NCBI RefSeq assembly: GCF_004369205.1
Contig: NZ_QFGA01000002.1
Coordinates: 1,048,885-1,112,884, forward strand
Length of the DNA stretch: 64,000 bases
Direction: 5' to 3'
Origin: Pelotomaculum schinkii
GTDB lineage: Bacteria > Bacillota > Desulfotomaculia > Desulfotomaculales > Pelotomaculaceae
The stretch's first letter is position 1, and each line of letters starts with the position of its first letter. Both the position numbers and the translations under genes were made by a program. A model generated the notes under the pieces. It had not been told where the DNA came from. It made no database searches and saw only the letters and a list, made by a program, of their open reading frames with translations. Shown here in pieces: positions 45,720 through 55,768 of the stretch.

Positions 45720-46601
45720 TTACACCTCCCGAGCGGCGGCAAACGCCTCTTTGAGTAACTTGCGAGTCAGATTTCCGACCATTTCGTTACGGTACCACTC
45801 GGAGGCCCGAACGTCGGAAATCGGCATCGCTTCGCCCTGAGCTGCTGCAGCCGCTTTTTCTACTAATTCATCACTGAATTTCTGCCCAATCAGGAGGGCA
45901 GGAACTGCTTCGGATACCAAAGGCCTTATGAAAACCGAACCCATGACGAATTTCACATACTTTACAGTCTGCTTGTCATTTTCCAGTTCCAAATTGACAG
46001 CCATATTGACACAGTCAATTTCCAGGGCGTCCCTGGCGCCAGCATAGGTATAGCGGCACACGGAGTTGGGAGAAGGTTCGGGCAGAATAAACTTGGTTAG
46101 AATCTCTCCTTCTTGGAGGGCGAGCCTTCTGACGCCCGTAATGAAATCCTCCAGCGGCAATTCCCTATCTCCGGCTGCGCTGCTTAAAACGACTTTGGCG
46201 CCATAAGCTACCAGCGGGGTGGGTGTTTCGCCCGACGGTGAAGCGTTACAGCTGTTACCGCCGATTGTAGCCATGTGCCTTACCTGATTACTGCCAAGCT
46301 GGCTTGCTGCATAAGCAAGGGCGGGGTATTTTTCTTTCACTATTTCCGAATACTGTAATTCCGCAATCTTTGTGGTAGCGCCGATTTCCATACCTTTACC
46401 AGGCTCGTACTTGATGCCTTTAAACTCTTTAATGTTCTTGATGTCAATCACGTATTCCGGGCTTATTACCTTGTCTTTCATCAACACGATCAGGTCTGTG
46501 CCACCGGCAAGGATCCTAGCCTTGCTTCCCAGACGGCCTACTAATTCAAACGCTTCGCCAGGCGTCTTGGGAGCTAAATACTCAAAGTTATTCGTATACA
46601 T
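45720..46601 (-). CDS. molybdenum hydroxylase 2, FAD subunit
   Basis: A 293-residue FAD subunit with LAGGTDLIVLMKD and TIGGNSCNASPSGETPTP. The start is ATG 46599-46601 by analogy with set 1, where MYMNNFEYL aligns with MYTNNFEYL here; the frame extends 11 codons further but those overlap the GGAGG site. Confidence 0.9.
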   Translation of the reverse strand: MYTNNFEYLAPKTPGEAFELVGRLGSKARILAGGTDLIVLMKDKVISPEYVIDIKNIKEFKGIKYEPGKGMEIGATTKIAELQYSEIVKEKYPALAYAASQLGSNQVRHMATIGGNSCNASPSGETPTPLVAYGAKVVLSSAAGDRELPLEDFITGVRRLALQEGEILTKFILPEPSPNSVCRYTYAGARDALEIDCVNMAVNLELENDKQTVKYVKFVMGSVFIRPLVSEAVPALLIGQKFSDELVEKAAAAAQGEAMPISDVRASEWYRNEMVGNLTRKLLKEAFAAAREV

Positions 46602-46637
46602 CTTTGTAAGACACCTCCTTCTTATCCTTTCCACTAC

Positions 46638-46700
46638 TCATGCGTTACCACTTTCTCGACCTCTTGCTGCAGGAATCTCTCTTGGTGTTTTCTTGGGCAT
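46638..46700 (-). other. leader ORF of hydroxylase 2 operon
   Basis: A 20-codon frame starting MPKKTPREIPAARGRESG, matching the leader ORF before hydroxylase 1 in start, position and AAAGGGGG site. It may be a remnant of common ancestry or a leader peptide. Confidence 0.35.
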
Positions 46701-48671
46701 GCCCCCTTTATTTGATTCAACACCAGGGAAGCCTTCTAGTTAACCCGTTGCCTGTTTCCCTTGGAAGTCATAGCATTAATTATTGAACCAACCCTCGGAA
46801 ATAAGGCAATACGAAACCAGCCCAGGTTTATCTATTGTTTACAGCAACCCGGCATTGAAAAATAGTTAGCTCGTTTTTAATCAAGCTGCAAATTCGACCT
46901 TGACTTTTTCATTGTCCAGTTATACAATCATACGGTCGATATGTTGTAACTGGATACCAAAATCAGTCTTTGCTGAGATCTCCCCTAAAACCGTTTAGGG
47001 CACTTTGTAAAGTTTATTTTTTGTTTTATTCAACGCTTCGTAGTTTAGAGAAAGCGTTCAGCTAGTTAATACCCGTTAATCATCACCTCGATCATGTGCA
47101 GCATCGGCATCAGCAACGTCGTAAAACGACGTAAGCATGCGGTTTTTTGGTATGTCCAGTGCAAAAGCAGGTTCCAACTGACCGGAGAAGGGGCTTTCAT
47201 CTAGCGGAACCACTGCTAAATTTTGTCCTGGTCCCGATAGATAAGAAGTCTAGATAAGAATAATTTCCTTTAGTGACACGTTTCTATCAACAAAAAAGGA
47301 GCGTCTGGTGTTTTAAGCTCATCAGAGGCGTGTTGATTTATTGTCTTGTCGCAGACAAGATTTAGGTCATCACAGGCGGCAAGGATTCGTTAAAACAGCT
47401 TATCTTATTTGTTCGATTTTTATTTAAGCGTTTTTTTGTTTTCAGAGTTTTCCAAGAATGTGTTGATCAATTCAGTGCGGCAGTGTACTGGTAGTTATGA
47501 TGTATTTTATTGTGAAGTGCTTTTTAAGGAATCCTGTAAAGTCTATGACTTTAATCGCCGTAACTGGTGGCAGTATAGTTATGCAAAGTATTGGGCTGGT
47601 TAGTTTCGAAAGCTAATAACATGAGGACACTGTCCTTCGGAATGGTTTGTTTGCCCACTCACAAATTCCAGATAAAGGATCGGTGTTGCTCTTTTTTTTT
47701 GCTGTTTTTTTCAAGATTTATTGGTCTAAAGCCACTCAATTATTAGGTTCTACTGTACCTGAGTTAACATAGTCCATAGTAATATCATTAACAGCTGGGA
47801 ATAACATCTAAAACATACTAAACTAATACAGGCTATAGTAGTATACTAAAAAAATAATAATGCTGTAGAATAGAACCATCATGTTACAAAAATCACTTTT
47901 TATCGCAAAAAAATAATTATACAATTGCTCTCGTTCATTAATATAACTTATTGACATTAAAATTTACTTCTTCTTTTATGAGCGTATGTCAATAACTATT
48001 TATTCCATTGTATAGTACTATATTTAAAAAATCAAGTTCATTTTTGTTTGTAAATGGGTATGCTTGGCCATATGTAGTTATTTAACTTAAATAACTCATT
48101 AAAGCTAACCATAACAGTCCCTTTCTCTTCTTTTTGGACAATATCCCAATTTGCCTAAAAGTTTTTTTACATACGGTCATAATAAAATGAGATCGGAGTG
48201 AGTTTAGTGATTGAAGTAATGTTTCCTAATTTTTACAGATCGAAAAATTGACCACAAAGAGACAATACTCTTCGAATTAAAACCCTCGTCAATAGGATCA
48301 CCAACATTAAGGTATCGGATTTAATCTTTACGTTTTCAAAATTTTAAAAAGTCTGACGTTACTAAATACAACAATTTGTTTTTTATAGTATTAAAGGTTA
48401 AACCACAAGAAAACACATCCCTATCCTGGCATAATATAGTTGCCAAACACAAAACCAGGCCAGGATAAACGGATGTTTTTCTGATTTTATGGATATTTAT
48501 AAAAAAGCGATTTCGACATCAATTGCTACAAATGTCTGGTTTTAAACTATTTATTTTTTAAACAACCTATTATATAATATAACAAGTATATATTCTAATA
48601 TATACTACTTTAGTTTGTGCTAGTATGCTGTGTTTAACTAACGTACTTCCTTATGTCAAAGGAGGAATAAC
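46701..48671. other. 2-kb gene-free region with duplicated promoter and likely insertion
   Basis: No convincing gene. By comparison with hydroxylase 1, where the CTATAGTAGTAT motif is 294 bases before the start, here it lies at 47833-47844, 1.2 kb upstream. So about 0.9 kb appears inserted between roughly 46730 and 47750. A 64-codon frame at 47409-47603 and a GATAATCC-type hairpin at 48422-48467 (TATCCTGGC/GCCAGGATA) are in it. The part from 48540 to 48671 probably holds the etf promoter. Confidence 0.45.
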
Positions 48672-49445
48672 ATGAGAATTGCGGTTCTGATGAAACAAAC
48701 TTTTGACACTGCGGCAATAATCAGTTTGGATGCCAATGGGCAAATTGAGCGCCAGGGTGTCAACCTGATTATCAATCCCTACGACGAATTTGCCGTTGAA
48801 GAGGCTCTGCGGCTTAAGGAGAAGCACGGCGGGGAAGTTACAGTCATTTCGGCAGGAGCGCCGGAAACCCAGGACGCCATGCTCCAGGCCCTGGCCATGG
48901 GGGCCGATAAAGCAATACTGGTTACTGACGACAATATGGCCGGCAGCGACGAATATGCCGCCGCTCTGGTACTGTCCAAAGTCCTGGGCGGCCTGGAGTT
49001 TGACCTGTTGCTGGCGGGCTGGCGCGCTGTTGATGACGGTTCCGCTCAAGTGGCGGTAAGAGTGGCCGAATTGCTTGGCTTGCCCCAGGTAAATGTTGTC
49101 ACCAGTCTCACCATTGAGGACGCCAAAGCTGTTGCCACCAGGGATATTGAAGGCGGCAGCGAGGTCGTGGAGGTCCCCCTGCCGGCCTTGATTACCGCCC
49201 AAAAGGGCCTCAACGAGCCACGCTACCCTACCATGCGGGGGATCATGCAGGCCAAGAAAAAACCTTTCCAAAAGCTTTCTTTGTCCGAACTCGGCCTTGA
49301 TGCCGCTCAAATAGCGCCAAAAGTGAAGGCGATTTCTTATTTCCTGCCCGCGCCCCGGGCCGCCTGCAAGCTTGTGCCCGGCGAAGCGCCGGAAGCGGCG
49401 CGTGAATTATGCCGTATCTTACGGGAAACAGCCAAAATTATCTAA
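48672..49445 (+). CDS. etfB: electron transfer flavoprotein, beta subunit
   Basis: A 257-residue EtfB/FixA. It has the N-terminal NPYDEFAVEEALRLKE, GADKAILVTDDN with the nucleotide site, and LLAGWRAVDDGSAQV. With EtfA it accepts electrons from acyl-CoA dehydrogenases. First in the etf operon, behind AAAGGAGG, and the only plus-strand operon inside the catabolic island. Confidence 0.93.
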   Translation: MRIAVLMKQTFDTAAIISLDANGQIERQGVNLIINPYDEFAVEEALRLKEKHGGEVTVISAGAPETQDAMLQALAMGADKAILVTDDNMAGSDEYAAALVLSKVLGGLEFDLLLAGWRAVDDGSAQVAVRVAELLGLPQVNVVTSLTIEDAKAVATRDIEGGSEVVEVPLPALITAQKGLNEPRYPTMRGIMQAKKKPFQKLSLSELGLDAAQIAPKVKAISYFLPAPRAACKLVPGEAPEAARELCRILRETAKII

Positions 49446-49460
49446 GGAGGGAAAAGCCAC

Positions 49461-50450
49461 ATGGCAAAGGGTATCTGGATTTTTGCAGAGCACCGTGATG
49501 GAAAAATAAAAAAAGTAACCCTTGAACTGTTAAGCGCCGGCCGCAAGCTTGCAAAAGAGACCGGTGAAGAAGTGAGCGCCCTCCTTTTCGGCAAAGGAGT
49601 TTCCGGTTTGGCTTCCACGCTGGCAGAATATGGCGCCGATAAAGTCTACCTGGCTGATGACGATATGCTGGCCCAATATACTACCGATGCCTACAGCAAG
49701 GCGCTGAGCGACCTGATTATGGAAAAAGAGCCTTCCCTGTTGTTGATTGGCTGCACCGTGCTGGGCCGCGACCTGGCCGCCAGGGTGGCCCAGAAAGTAA
49801 AGACCTGTCTTATGTCCGATTGCACCGGCGTGGAACTAAGCGGCGGGCAGCTTGTCTTTGTGCGTCCGGTTTATGCCGGCAAGGCTTTCGTAAAGGCGGT
49901 ATGCCCCGAGCTAAAGCCCGTGATGGCTACGGTTCGCCCCAATGTGCTCATTGCTGACGAGCCGCGGGCCGGGCGCGGCGCTGAAGTGGTAAATGTAGCT
50001 GTTTATCTGGAAAAAACAGACTTAAGGCAGGTTATCAAAGAGGTTGTGATGCAGATTTCCACCCGTCCGGAACTGACCGAGGCCAATATTATCGTTTCCG
50101 GCGGCCGCGGTATGAAGGGGCCGGAAAACTATAAAATTCTGGAGGAACTGGCTGATGTCCTGGGTGCGGCGGTGGGCGCTTCCCGGGCCGCTGTCGACTC
50201 CGGCTGGATTCCCCAAAGCTTTCAGGTAGGCCAAACCGGCAAGACCGTTTCACCTGCCTTGTATATTGCCTGCGGTATTTCAGGCTCAACCATGCACCTG
50301 GCCGGGATGAGCTCATCCAAATGCATCGTGGCCATTAACAAGGATCCCGAGGCGGACATCTTTAAGGTAGCGGACTACGGCATCGTTGGCGATTTGTTTG
50401 AGGTGGTGCCTCTCCTCACCGAAGAGTGCAAAAAACTATTGGCGTCATAA
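49461..50450 (+). CDS. etfA: electron transfer flavoprotein, alpha subunit
   Basis: A 329-residue EtfA/FixB. The C-terminal FAD domain has VSGGRGMKGPENYKILEELA, SRAAVDSGWIP, QVGQTGKTVSPALYIACGIS and AINKDPEADIFKVADYGIVGD. It has no extra ferredoxin domain at the N-terminus, unlike some bifurcating forms. Lies 15 bases after etfB; AAGGAGGG site. Confidence 0.93.
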   Translation: MAKGIWIFAEHRDGKIKKVTLELLSAGRKLAKETGEEVSALLFGKGVSGLASTLAEYGADKVYLADDDMLAQYTTDAYSKALSDLIMEKEPSLLLIGCTVLGRDLAARVAQKVKTCLMSDCTGVELSGGQLVFVRPVYAGKAFVKAVCPELKPVMATVRPNVLIADEPRAGRGAEVVNVAVYLEKTDLRQVIKEVVMQISTRPELTEANIIVSGGRGMKGPENYKILEELADVLGAAVGASRAAVDSGWIPQSFQVGQTGKTVSPALYIACGISGSTMHLAGMSSSKCIVAINKDPEADIFKVADYGIVGDLFEVVPLLTEECKKLLAS

Positions 50451-50520
50451 AGAAAATCCCAGCCACTATTGACACAAACGGCTATCAGTAGCTGAAAAAC
50501 ATTAATAAAAGGTGGTAGTG

Positions 50521-50688
50521 ATGCAAGTGGGTGAATTCATTAATAAACGAATTACTGAAACATCCAATAGTTTTTTGGTTTATGACGACAATTATGGTTG
50601 GATCGACGTCACCACATATCTCGATAACCTCAATAACTTCATACAGAAATTAAGGGAAAGCATAAATGCTGCGCATCAAAACGATTAA
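50521..50688 (+). CDS. small hypothetical protein between etfA and the Fe-S oxidoreductase
   Basis: A 55-residue frame (MQVGEFINKRITETSNSFLV, ending NAAHQND) with a GGTGG ribosome site and clean spacing to its neighbours. It sits in the etf operon and is soluble. I do not recognise it. The central YDDNYGWIDVTTYLDNL suggests a compact fold. Confidence 0.55.
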   Translation: MQVGEFINKRITETSNSFLVYDDNYGWIDVTTYLDNLNNFIQKLRESINAAHQND

Positions 50689-50733
50689 TAATATTAAGTC
50701 AACTTTGTGGGACATTATAGTTAGGAGGATAAA

Positions 50734-52677
50734 GTGCTTTCACGAGAGTTATTTTGGGGAATAGAATCAGGATGGGTAACTTATTTGCTAGGCGCCCTGG
50801 TGATAGCAATTTTAGGCTACCTTTATCACTTTAAGATAGTTAGGTGGCGCTCTGGGCAAGAGGAAAAAGCAAGCATTAACTGGAAGGATCAGACCCTCCA
50901 ACTGCTCCGTAATATGCTTAGCCAGCGCTTATTGGATGATCAAAAAACCTGGGGTATCATGCATATTTTTGTTTTTTATGGTTTTATCATCCTTTTTTTG
51001 GGAACCTGTACTTTGATGATAGACAGCCATATTGGCCATTTTCTATTCGGAAATACGTTTGTTATCTTTAAATTAATTCTTAATACCGCAGGGCTGCTTG
51101 CCATGATAGGCATCGTGCTGTTGTTTTTACGTCGTTATATGTTAAAAACGGCTAAAGGTGAGAACAATATTAAAACCTTACTGTCGCTGGTATTACCCTT
51201 TCTGGTCCTAATTACCGGTTTTTTAGTCGAGGGAAGCAGGTTGGCGATAAATACCGGAGATAATTACGGGTGGCAGTTTTGGGCCTTCCCGGTTTACCCG
51301 GTAGTAAAATTGGTGGAGCCACTTGGCCGGGATGCTGCAACTACGGCGCATGTCCTGTCCTGGTGGACACACATGTTTATTTCCTTTTTAACAATAACAG
51401 CCCTGGCCTGGACAAAGTTGTCCCATATTGCGCTGGTTCCACTAAATTTATTTCACCAGGCATTGCAAGCTCCAGGCCGCTTAAGGGAAATTGAACTATC
51501 GGAAGATTACTTCGGAACGGAAAATTTGAGCGGCTTTACCAGAACGCAACTTATTTCCATTGATGCCTGCGTAAGCGCGGGACAGTGTGAAATTAACTGT
51601 CCTGCTTTTAATAGTGGGAAAGCACTCTCACCGCGGACAATTATGGAAAAAATGCAGAAAATCAGCAACTCCGAAACCGCCCTGGTAGGAGACATCATCA
51701 CAGAGGAAGAATTATGGGCCTGCACCACCTGCGGAGCGTGCCAGCAAAAATGTCCTGTTCTGTCTAACCCTGTTGAAAAGATTATTGATTTAAGACGTTA
51801 CCAGGTGATGGCCTTAGGTAACATGCCCCAAACCTGGCAGGGCGCGTTAATGAGTTTACAAAGACGCGGGCATCCCTGGAATGCAGCCACCCGTTCGCGA
51901 CTGGACTGGGCCAAAGGTCTGGATGTGCCTGTTGCAGCTGAAAAGAAACAGTTTGATGTGCTTTTTTGGGTTGGCTGTACAGGTGCCCTGATAGATAGAA
52001 ATATAAAAGTTTCACAAGCAATTGTTAAGCTATTGCAGTATTGCGGTATTGATTTTGCGATATTGGGTAATGAGGAAAGCTGTACCTGTCATATGGCCAG
52101 AAGAGCAGGTGACGAATACTTATACCAGGAAATGGCTGAAAAGAACTGCTCGGTATTAAACCAGTATGCCTTTAATACTATTATCACTGCCTGTCCACAT
52201 TGTTACCATACCTTGAAAAATGAATATGCGTTACCCGATGTCCAGGTTTTAAGCCATGCTGTTTACCTGCGGGAACTAATTGAAAAAGGCCTGCTGAAAA
52301 TTAAAACCGCAGCCCATCCGGAAAATACAACCTATCACGATCCCTGTTATTACGGTAGAATGAATGGTATCTATGAACAACCCAGAGAGCTATGTAAACT
52401 GGCAGGCGCAAATCTAATAGAAAATGAAAAATCAAGGGAGAAATCCTTCTGCTGTGGCGGCGGTGGCGGCGGTATATGGTTGGATGACAAACCCGGAGCC
52501 AGAATTTTTGAAACCAGGGCAAAGCAACTGCTAGAGAAAGGCAATATTGAAACCATTGCTACAGCATGCCCCTTCTGCATCACCATGCTGGAGACTGCTG
52601 TAAGCAACCTGGAAGCCGACAATGTAAAAGTGAAGGATATTGCAGAGTTGCTGGCAAACCAAATACAAGACCGTTAA
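50734..52677 (+). CDS. membrane Fe-S oxidoreductase, ETF:menaquinone-type (HdrD-like)
   Basis: A 647-residue protein with an N-terminal membrane part of about six segments (about 15-250, NarI-like), a ferredoxin-type part and two CCG-type domains. The second [4Fe-4S] motif is complete (CTTCGACQQKCP). The first, at residues 279-289, reads CVSAGQCEINCP: Ala282 replaces a usual Cys. The CCG parts have ESCTCHMARR and SFCCGGGGGG. Its place after etfBA matches the EMO-type proteins that pass ETF electrons to menaquinone in syntrophs. Start is GTG behind TTAGGAGG. Confidence 0.85.
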   Translation: MLSRELFWGIESGWVTYLLGALVIAILGYLYHFKIVRWRSGQEEKASINWKDQTLQLLRNMLSQRLLDDQKTWGIMHIFVFYGFIILFLGTCTLMIDSHIGHFLFGNTFVIFKLILNTAGLLAMIGIVLLFLRRYMLKTAKGENNIKTLLSLVLPFLVLITGFLVEGSRLAINTGDNYGWQFWAFPVYPVVKLVEPLGRDAATTAHVLSWWTHMFISFLTITALAWTKLSHIALVPLNLFHQALQAPGRLREIELSEDYFGTENLSGFTRTQLISIDACVSAGQCEINCPAFNSGKALSPRTIMEKMQKISNSETALVGDIITEEELWACTTCGACQQKCPVLSNPVEKIIDLRRYQVMALGNMPQTWQGALMSLQRRGHPWNAATRSRLDWAKGLDVPVAAEKKQFDVLFWVGCTGALIDRNIKVSQAIVKLLQYCGIDFAILGNEESCTCHMARRAGDEYLYQEMAEKNCSVLNQYAFNTIITACPHCYHTLKNEYALPDVQVLSHAVYLRELIEKGLLKIKTAAHPENTTYHDPCYYGRMNGIYEQPRELCKLAGANLIENEKSREKSFCCGGGGGGIWLDDKPGARIFETRAKQLLEKGNIETIATACPFCITMLETAVSNLEADNVKVKDIAELLANQIQDR

Positions 52678-52734
52678 AGAACGACAGAATCAGACGTTGG
52701 CGTTGCCTGGAGTGACTGATAACAGCTTAATGCT

Positions 52735-52764
52735 GTGGGTGCGATTGATTTCGCGCCCGCATAT
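52735..52764. repeat. REP-like half element
   Basis: GGGTGCGATTGATTTCGCGCCC forms a hairpin like the outer hairpins of the elements at 29222 and 36315. Only half is present. Confidence 0.5.
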
Positions 52765-52839
52765 TAAGAAAACTCTTCTATACTATTTCGGCTATGAAAC
52801 AGGGGTATGAAAAGGAACCATTTTTAAGGAGTGATTATA

Positions 52840-53709
52840 ATGCGTTATGAGGGCGCAATTTTTCGTCCGCCAAGTGAAGCGTCAAGTCTGATATTACAAA
52901 TATCTGTCGGGTGCTCTAACAATACCTGCACCTTTTGCAGCGCTTACAAAGACAAAAAATTCAGGATAAAAAGCTGGCAGGAAATTGAATCAGATATTAT
53001 ATCGGCTAATAAATACAAAAAACACGTTAATAGAATCTTTCTTGCCGACGGCAACGCCCTGGCGCTTGATACCAAACTCCTGATTAGGACTATGGAGCGT
53101 TTATACAACGATTTTCCGTTATTGGAACGCATAGGGATCTATGCCGGCGCCCAAGATGTTTTGAAAAAACAGCCGGAAGAATTAAGGGAACTCAAAGAAG
53201 CAGGACTGGATATCGTTTACTTCGGGCTGGAAAGCGGCAGCGACAAGATCCTCAGACTGGTCAGAAAAGGTGTTACAGCCGCTAAAATGGTGGAAGCCTG
53301 CCGCAAATTAAAGGACGCCGGTTTAACATTGTCCATCACAGTTATCAGCGGACTAGGCGGCACGGACCTGACTGAGGAGCATGCTTCAGAAACAGCAGCT
53401 GTTATAAGCGCCATTAATCCTGATTACCTGAGCACACTGACCTTGATGGTGGTGGAAGGTACGCCTCTTTATGACCAGGTCCAACGCGGGGAATTTAAAC
53501 TGATGACACCAATTCAGGATCTTCAGGAACTTAAATTAATGCTGGAGAAAGTGACTCTTACAAACTGTACCTTTAGAAGTAATCACGCCTCAAATTATCT
53601 GCCGCTTAAGGGTGTCCTGAACCGGGACAGGCAAGCTCTGCTCTCGCTTCTGGAAAAAGCCCTGTCTACTCCAGATATGTTAAGGCCGGAATACCTGCGC
53701 GGCCTATAA
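52840..53709 (+). CDS. radical SAM protein with Cx4Cx2C motif
   Basis: A 289-residue radical SAM protein starting RYEGAIFRPPSEASSLILQI. The cluster motif is GCSNNTCTFC, Cx4Cx2C; this spacing I recall as a trait of this family rather than damage. LADGNALAL, YFGLESGSDKILRLVRKG and SGLGG follow. Function is unknown. ATG 52840 lies 8 bases after AAGGAG. It trails the etf operon and may or may not belong to it. Confidence 0.8.
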   Translation: MRYEGAIFRPPSEASSLILQISVGCSNNTCTFCSAYKDKKFRIKSWQEIESDIISANKYKKHVNRIFLADGNALALDTKLLIRTMERLYNDFPLLERIGIYAGAQDVLKKQPEELRELKEAGLDIVYFGLESGSDKILRLVRKGVTAAKMVEACRKLKDAGLTLSITVISGLGGTDLTEEHASETAAVISAINPDYLSTLTLMVVEGTPLYDQVQRGEFKLMTPIQDLQELKLMLEKVTLTNCTFRSNHASNYLPLKGVLNRDRQALLSLLEKALSTPDMLRPEYLRGL

Positions 53710-53774
53710 CTATCCTCGCAAGCCTTATATTGAAGAAGATTTTTATGCTCTATAATATAAAGAAAAACAGGAAT

Positions 53775-53820
53775 AAATAAAGGTTGCAGGAGCTTAATAA
53801 AGCTTCTTGCAACCTTTATT
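53775..53820. terminator. bidirectional terminator
   Basis: AAATAAAGGTTGCAGGAGCT pairs with AGCTTCTTGCAACCTTTATT. It follows the radical SAM gene. Confidence 0.85.
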
Positions 53821-53945
53821 TTATTTCCTCTCATAGCTTTTATAATTTTAATAATTATTCCTGGCGACTTCAAAAGTATCAGGTTTCATCACTTCTCAAC
53901 TGGGATTTTCGGCCTATCATCCCCACAAAGTTGTATTATATTATA

Positions 53946-54016
53946 TATTACTATAAGCTATAGTAATTATCTTAAAATATATTACTATAGCTTATTAACT
54001 ATAGTAATATATTTTT
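53946..54016. promoter_or_regulatory. CTATAGTA-type palindromic cluster after transporter 1
   Basis: Contains ATTACTATAAGCTATAGTAAT and ATTACTATAGCTTATTAACTATAGTAATAT. It is nearly the same as 55769-55840 after transporter 2. It may be an operator or a shared 3' flank. Confidence 0.45.
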
Positions 54017-54133
54017 ACTGTTCTCCCAAAGATACTTCATCGGCAGCATTTTTTCTGGTGATTCCGGCAGCATCCTTTTTCAAATACAGGCACACAACCG
54101 GCCAAATCTTCTATTTTACAACGCTGCCACCAG

Positions 54134-55375
54134 CTATGCCTTAGCCGCTAAAGCGGCCTCCTGATTTTTTTTAGTCTTCGACCGCACGACTAGCGTCAAT
54201 ACGATACCTAAAACACTACAACAAGCGGCAATGATAAAGGCAATTGTGTAATCTCCGTTGTGAGACGCTTTAACTGTAGCAGCCGTCATCGGACCAAACA
54301 AACCGGCAATAGCGAAACCTGAAAACATAATCCCGTAGTTGACACCATTGTTTTTCGACCCGAACATATCAGCGGTAAGAGCAGGGAAGATCCCCATAAT
54401 CCCGCCGAAGCAAAGGCCTACAAGCATTGCTGCGATAAGGAATGCCGCATAGGAGGAGATGCCGGTCAAAGCAAACACAGCTACTCCGCTGATGATATAC
54501 ATGATCGTAAGCGCAACGTAGCGTCCGATTTTGTCTGATATCCAGCCCCAGAAGATACGTCCTGCGGTATTGGCCAGGGCTATCATGCTAACAGCCACAG
54601 CCGCTACCGCCGGCGTCACTTTAATGACTTCCTGGGCAATCGGCGAAGCTTGACTGATAATCATCAAACCGGCGAAGGCACCCGCGGTAAGCATAATCAA
54701 CAGCACGTAGAACATGGGGTCCGCCAGCATTTGGTTCCAGTTTTTATCCTCACCGGAAACTGTCGAGGTGGCGGTCGGCGCCGGCGGGTTCCAGCCTTCC
54801 GGCTTGTAACCGGCGGGCGCAGTCATAACAAAGAATGATCCTACAACAATGATGATAAAGTAAGCAATACCCAAGGTCCTGAAAGTTGCCAAGATGCCCT
54901 GACTGGCAATCAGCGCGTTAGCCAAAGGCGGCACTAGAATTGAGCCTGCCCCGTATCCGGCAGTCGCTATACCGGAAACAAGACCCCTTTTATCAGGGAA
55001 GAACTTGACAGTGTTGGCTATGGTACAAGAATAAATAGCCCCCATGCCTAAGCCCATTAAAACACCGTATGACATATACAGCCATGTCACCGACGTGGTA
55101 AAGCCGGTGAGGAAAACACCGCCGGCAAACAGGAAAGCTCCGCCAACAATGACCCACTTCGGCCCGAATTTATCCTGCATTCTTCCGCCTAAAATCATGG
55201 TGACAGGTCCGAAAGAGTTCGAAATGGTAAATGCCAGCGTCGCTGCAGCAGCTGTACAACCTAATAAAACGACCATCGGTTTGGCAAAAACGCTCCAGGC
55301 GTAACCAGAGCCGATACAAAGGTTGATAGCAACGCTGGCTAACAAAACAAACCATCTTTTAGTTTTTAAGTCCAT
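54134..55375 (-). CDS. OFA-family major facilitator transporter 1
   Basis: A 413-residue, 12-segment MFS carrier of the oxalate/formate antiporter type. Typical words: N-terminal NLCIGSGYAWSVFAKPM, GGRMQDKFGPKWV (MFS loop 2-3), YSCTIANTVKFFPDKRGLVSG and WGWISDKIGR (second half signature). It probably moves a monocarboxylate or dicarboxylate across the membrane. ATG 55375 follows AAGGAGG. The paralogue lies next to it. Confidence 0.85.
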   Translation of the reverse strand: MDLKTKRWFVLLASVAINLCIGSGYAWSVFAKPMVVLLGCTAAAATLAFTISNSFGPVTMILGGRMQDKFGPKWVIVGGAFLFAGGVFLTGFTTSVTWLYMSYGVLMGLGMGAIYSCTIANTVKFFPDKRGLVSGIATAGYGAGSILVPPLANALIASQGILATFRTLGIAYFIIIVVGSFFVMTAPAGYKPEGWNPPAPTATSTVSGEDKNWNQMLADPMFYVLLIMLTAGAFAGLMIISQASPIAQEVIKVTPAVAAVAVSMIALANTAGRIFWGWISDKIGRYVALTIMYIISGVAVFALTGISSYAAFLIAAMLVGLCFGGIMGIFPALTADMFGSKNNGVNYGIMFSGFAIAGLFGPMTAATVKASHNGDYTIAFIIAACCSVLGIVLTLVVRSKTKKNQEAALAAKA

Positions 55376-55768
55376 GAATAAATAATGCCTCCTTAATAAT
55401 GTCTAGACTGAATGCATACCTCATTTGCTACTTGGCAACTTTCTCAAACAACTCCGATCTCCACCCTATTAAGTTTTAGCCGTGTTTTTGTCGGCCACCC
55501 CCTTAAATTAAATGTTAAGTAAAGCGGTCCACGTAAAATAATTCAGGTATGCATTTTAATTACCGGCCGCTTTTAATCAACTAGTGAGTTTCTTAACGAG
55601 AATTTGCAATAGATCATATTTATAAAGAAAGTCACAAACATTTTGACTATTATTTTCCACTTAAAATGCATTTTATCAATAAAAATAATACCTTTATTAT
55701 TCAGGTTGGCGCTAACGCCTCAATGGCGATACCCGACATTGATACAATGAGCAATATTAATATTTTTG

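Noticed and set aside
38010..46601. Calling the hydroxylases 4-hydroxybenzoyl-CoA reductase
   Set aside because: The FAD subunits are 293 residues and show no extra Cys insert for the [4Fe-4S] cluster typical of that enzyme.
47409..47603. 64-codon plus-strand frame in the 2-kb gap
   Set aside because: No ribosome site, atypical composition and no recognised motif; possibly a remnant of the inserted segment.
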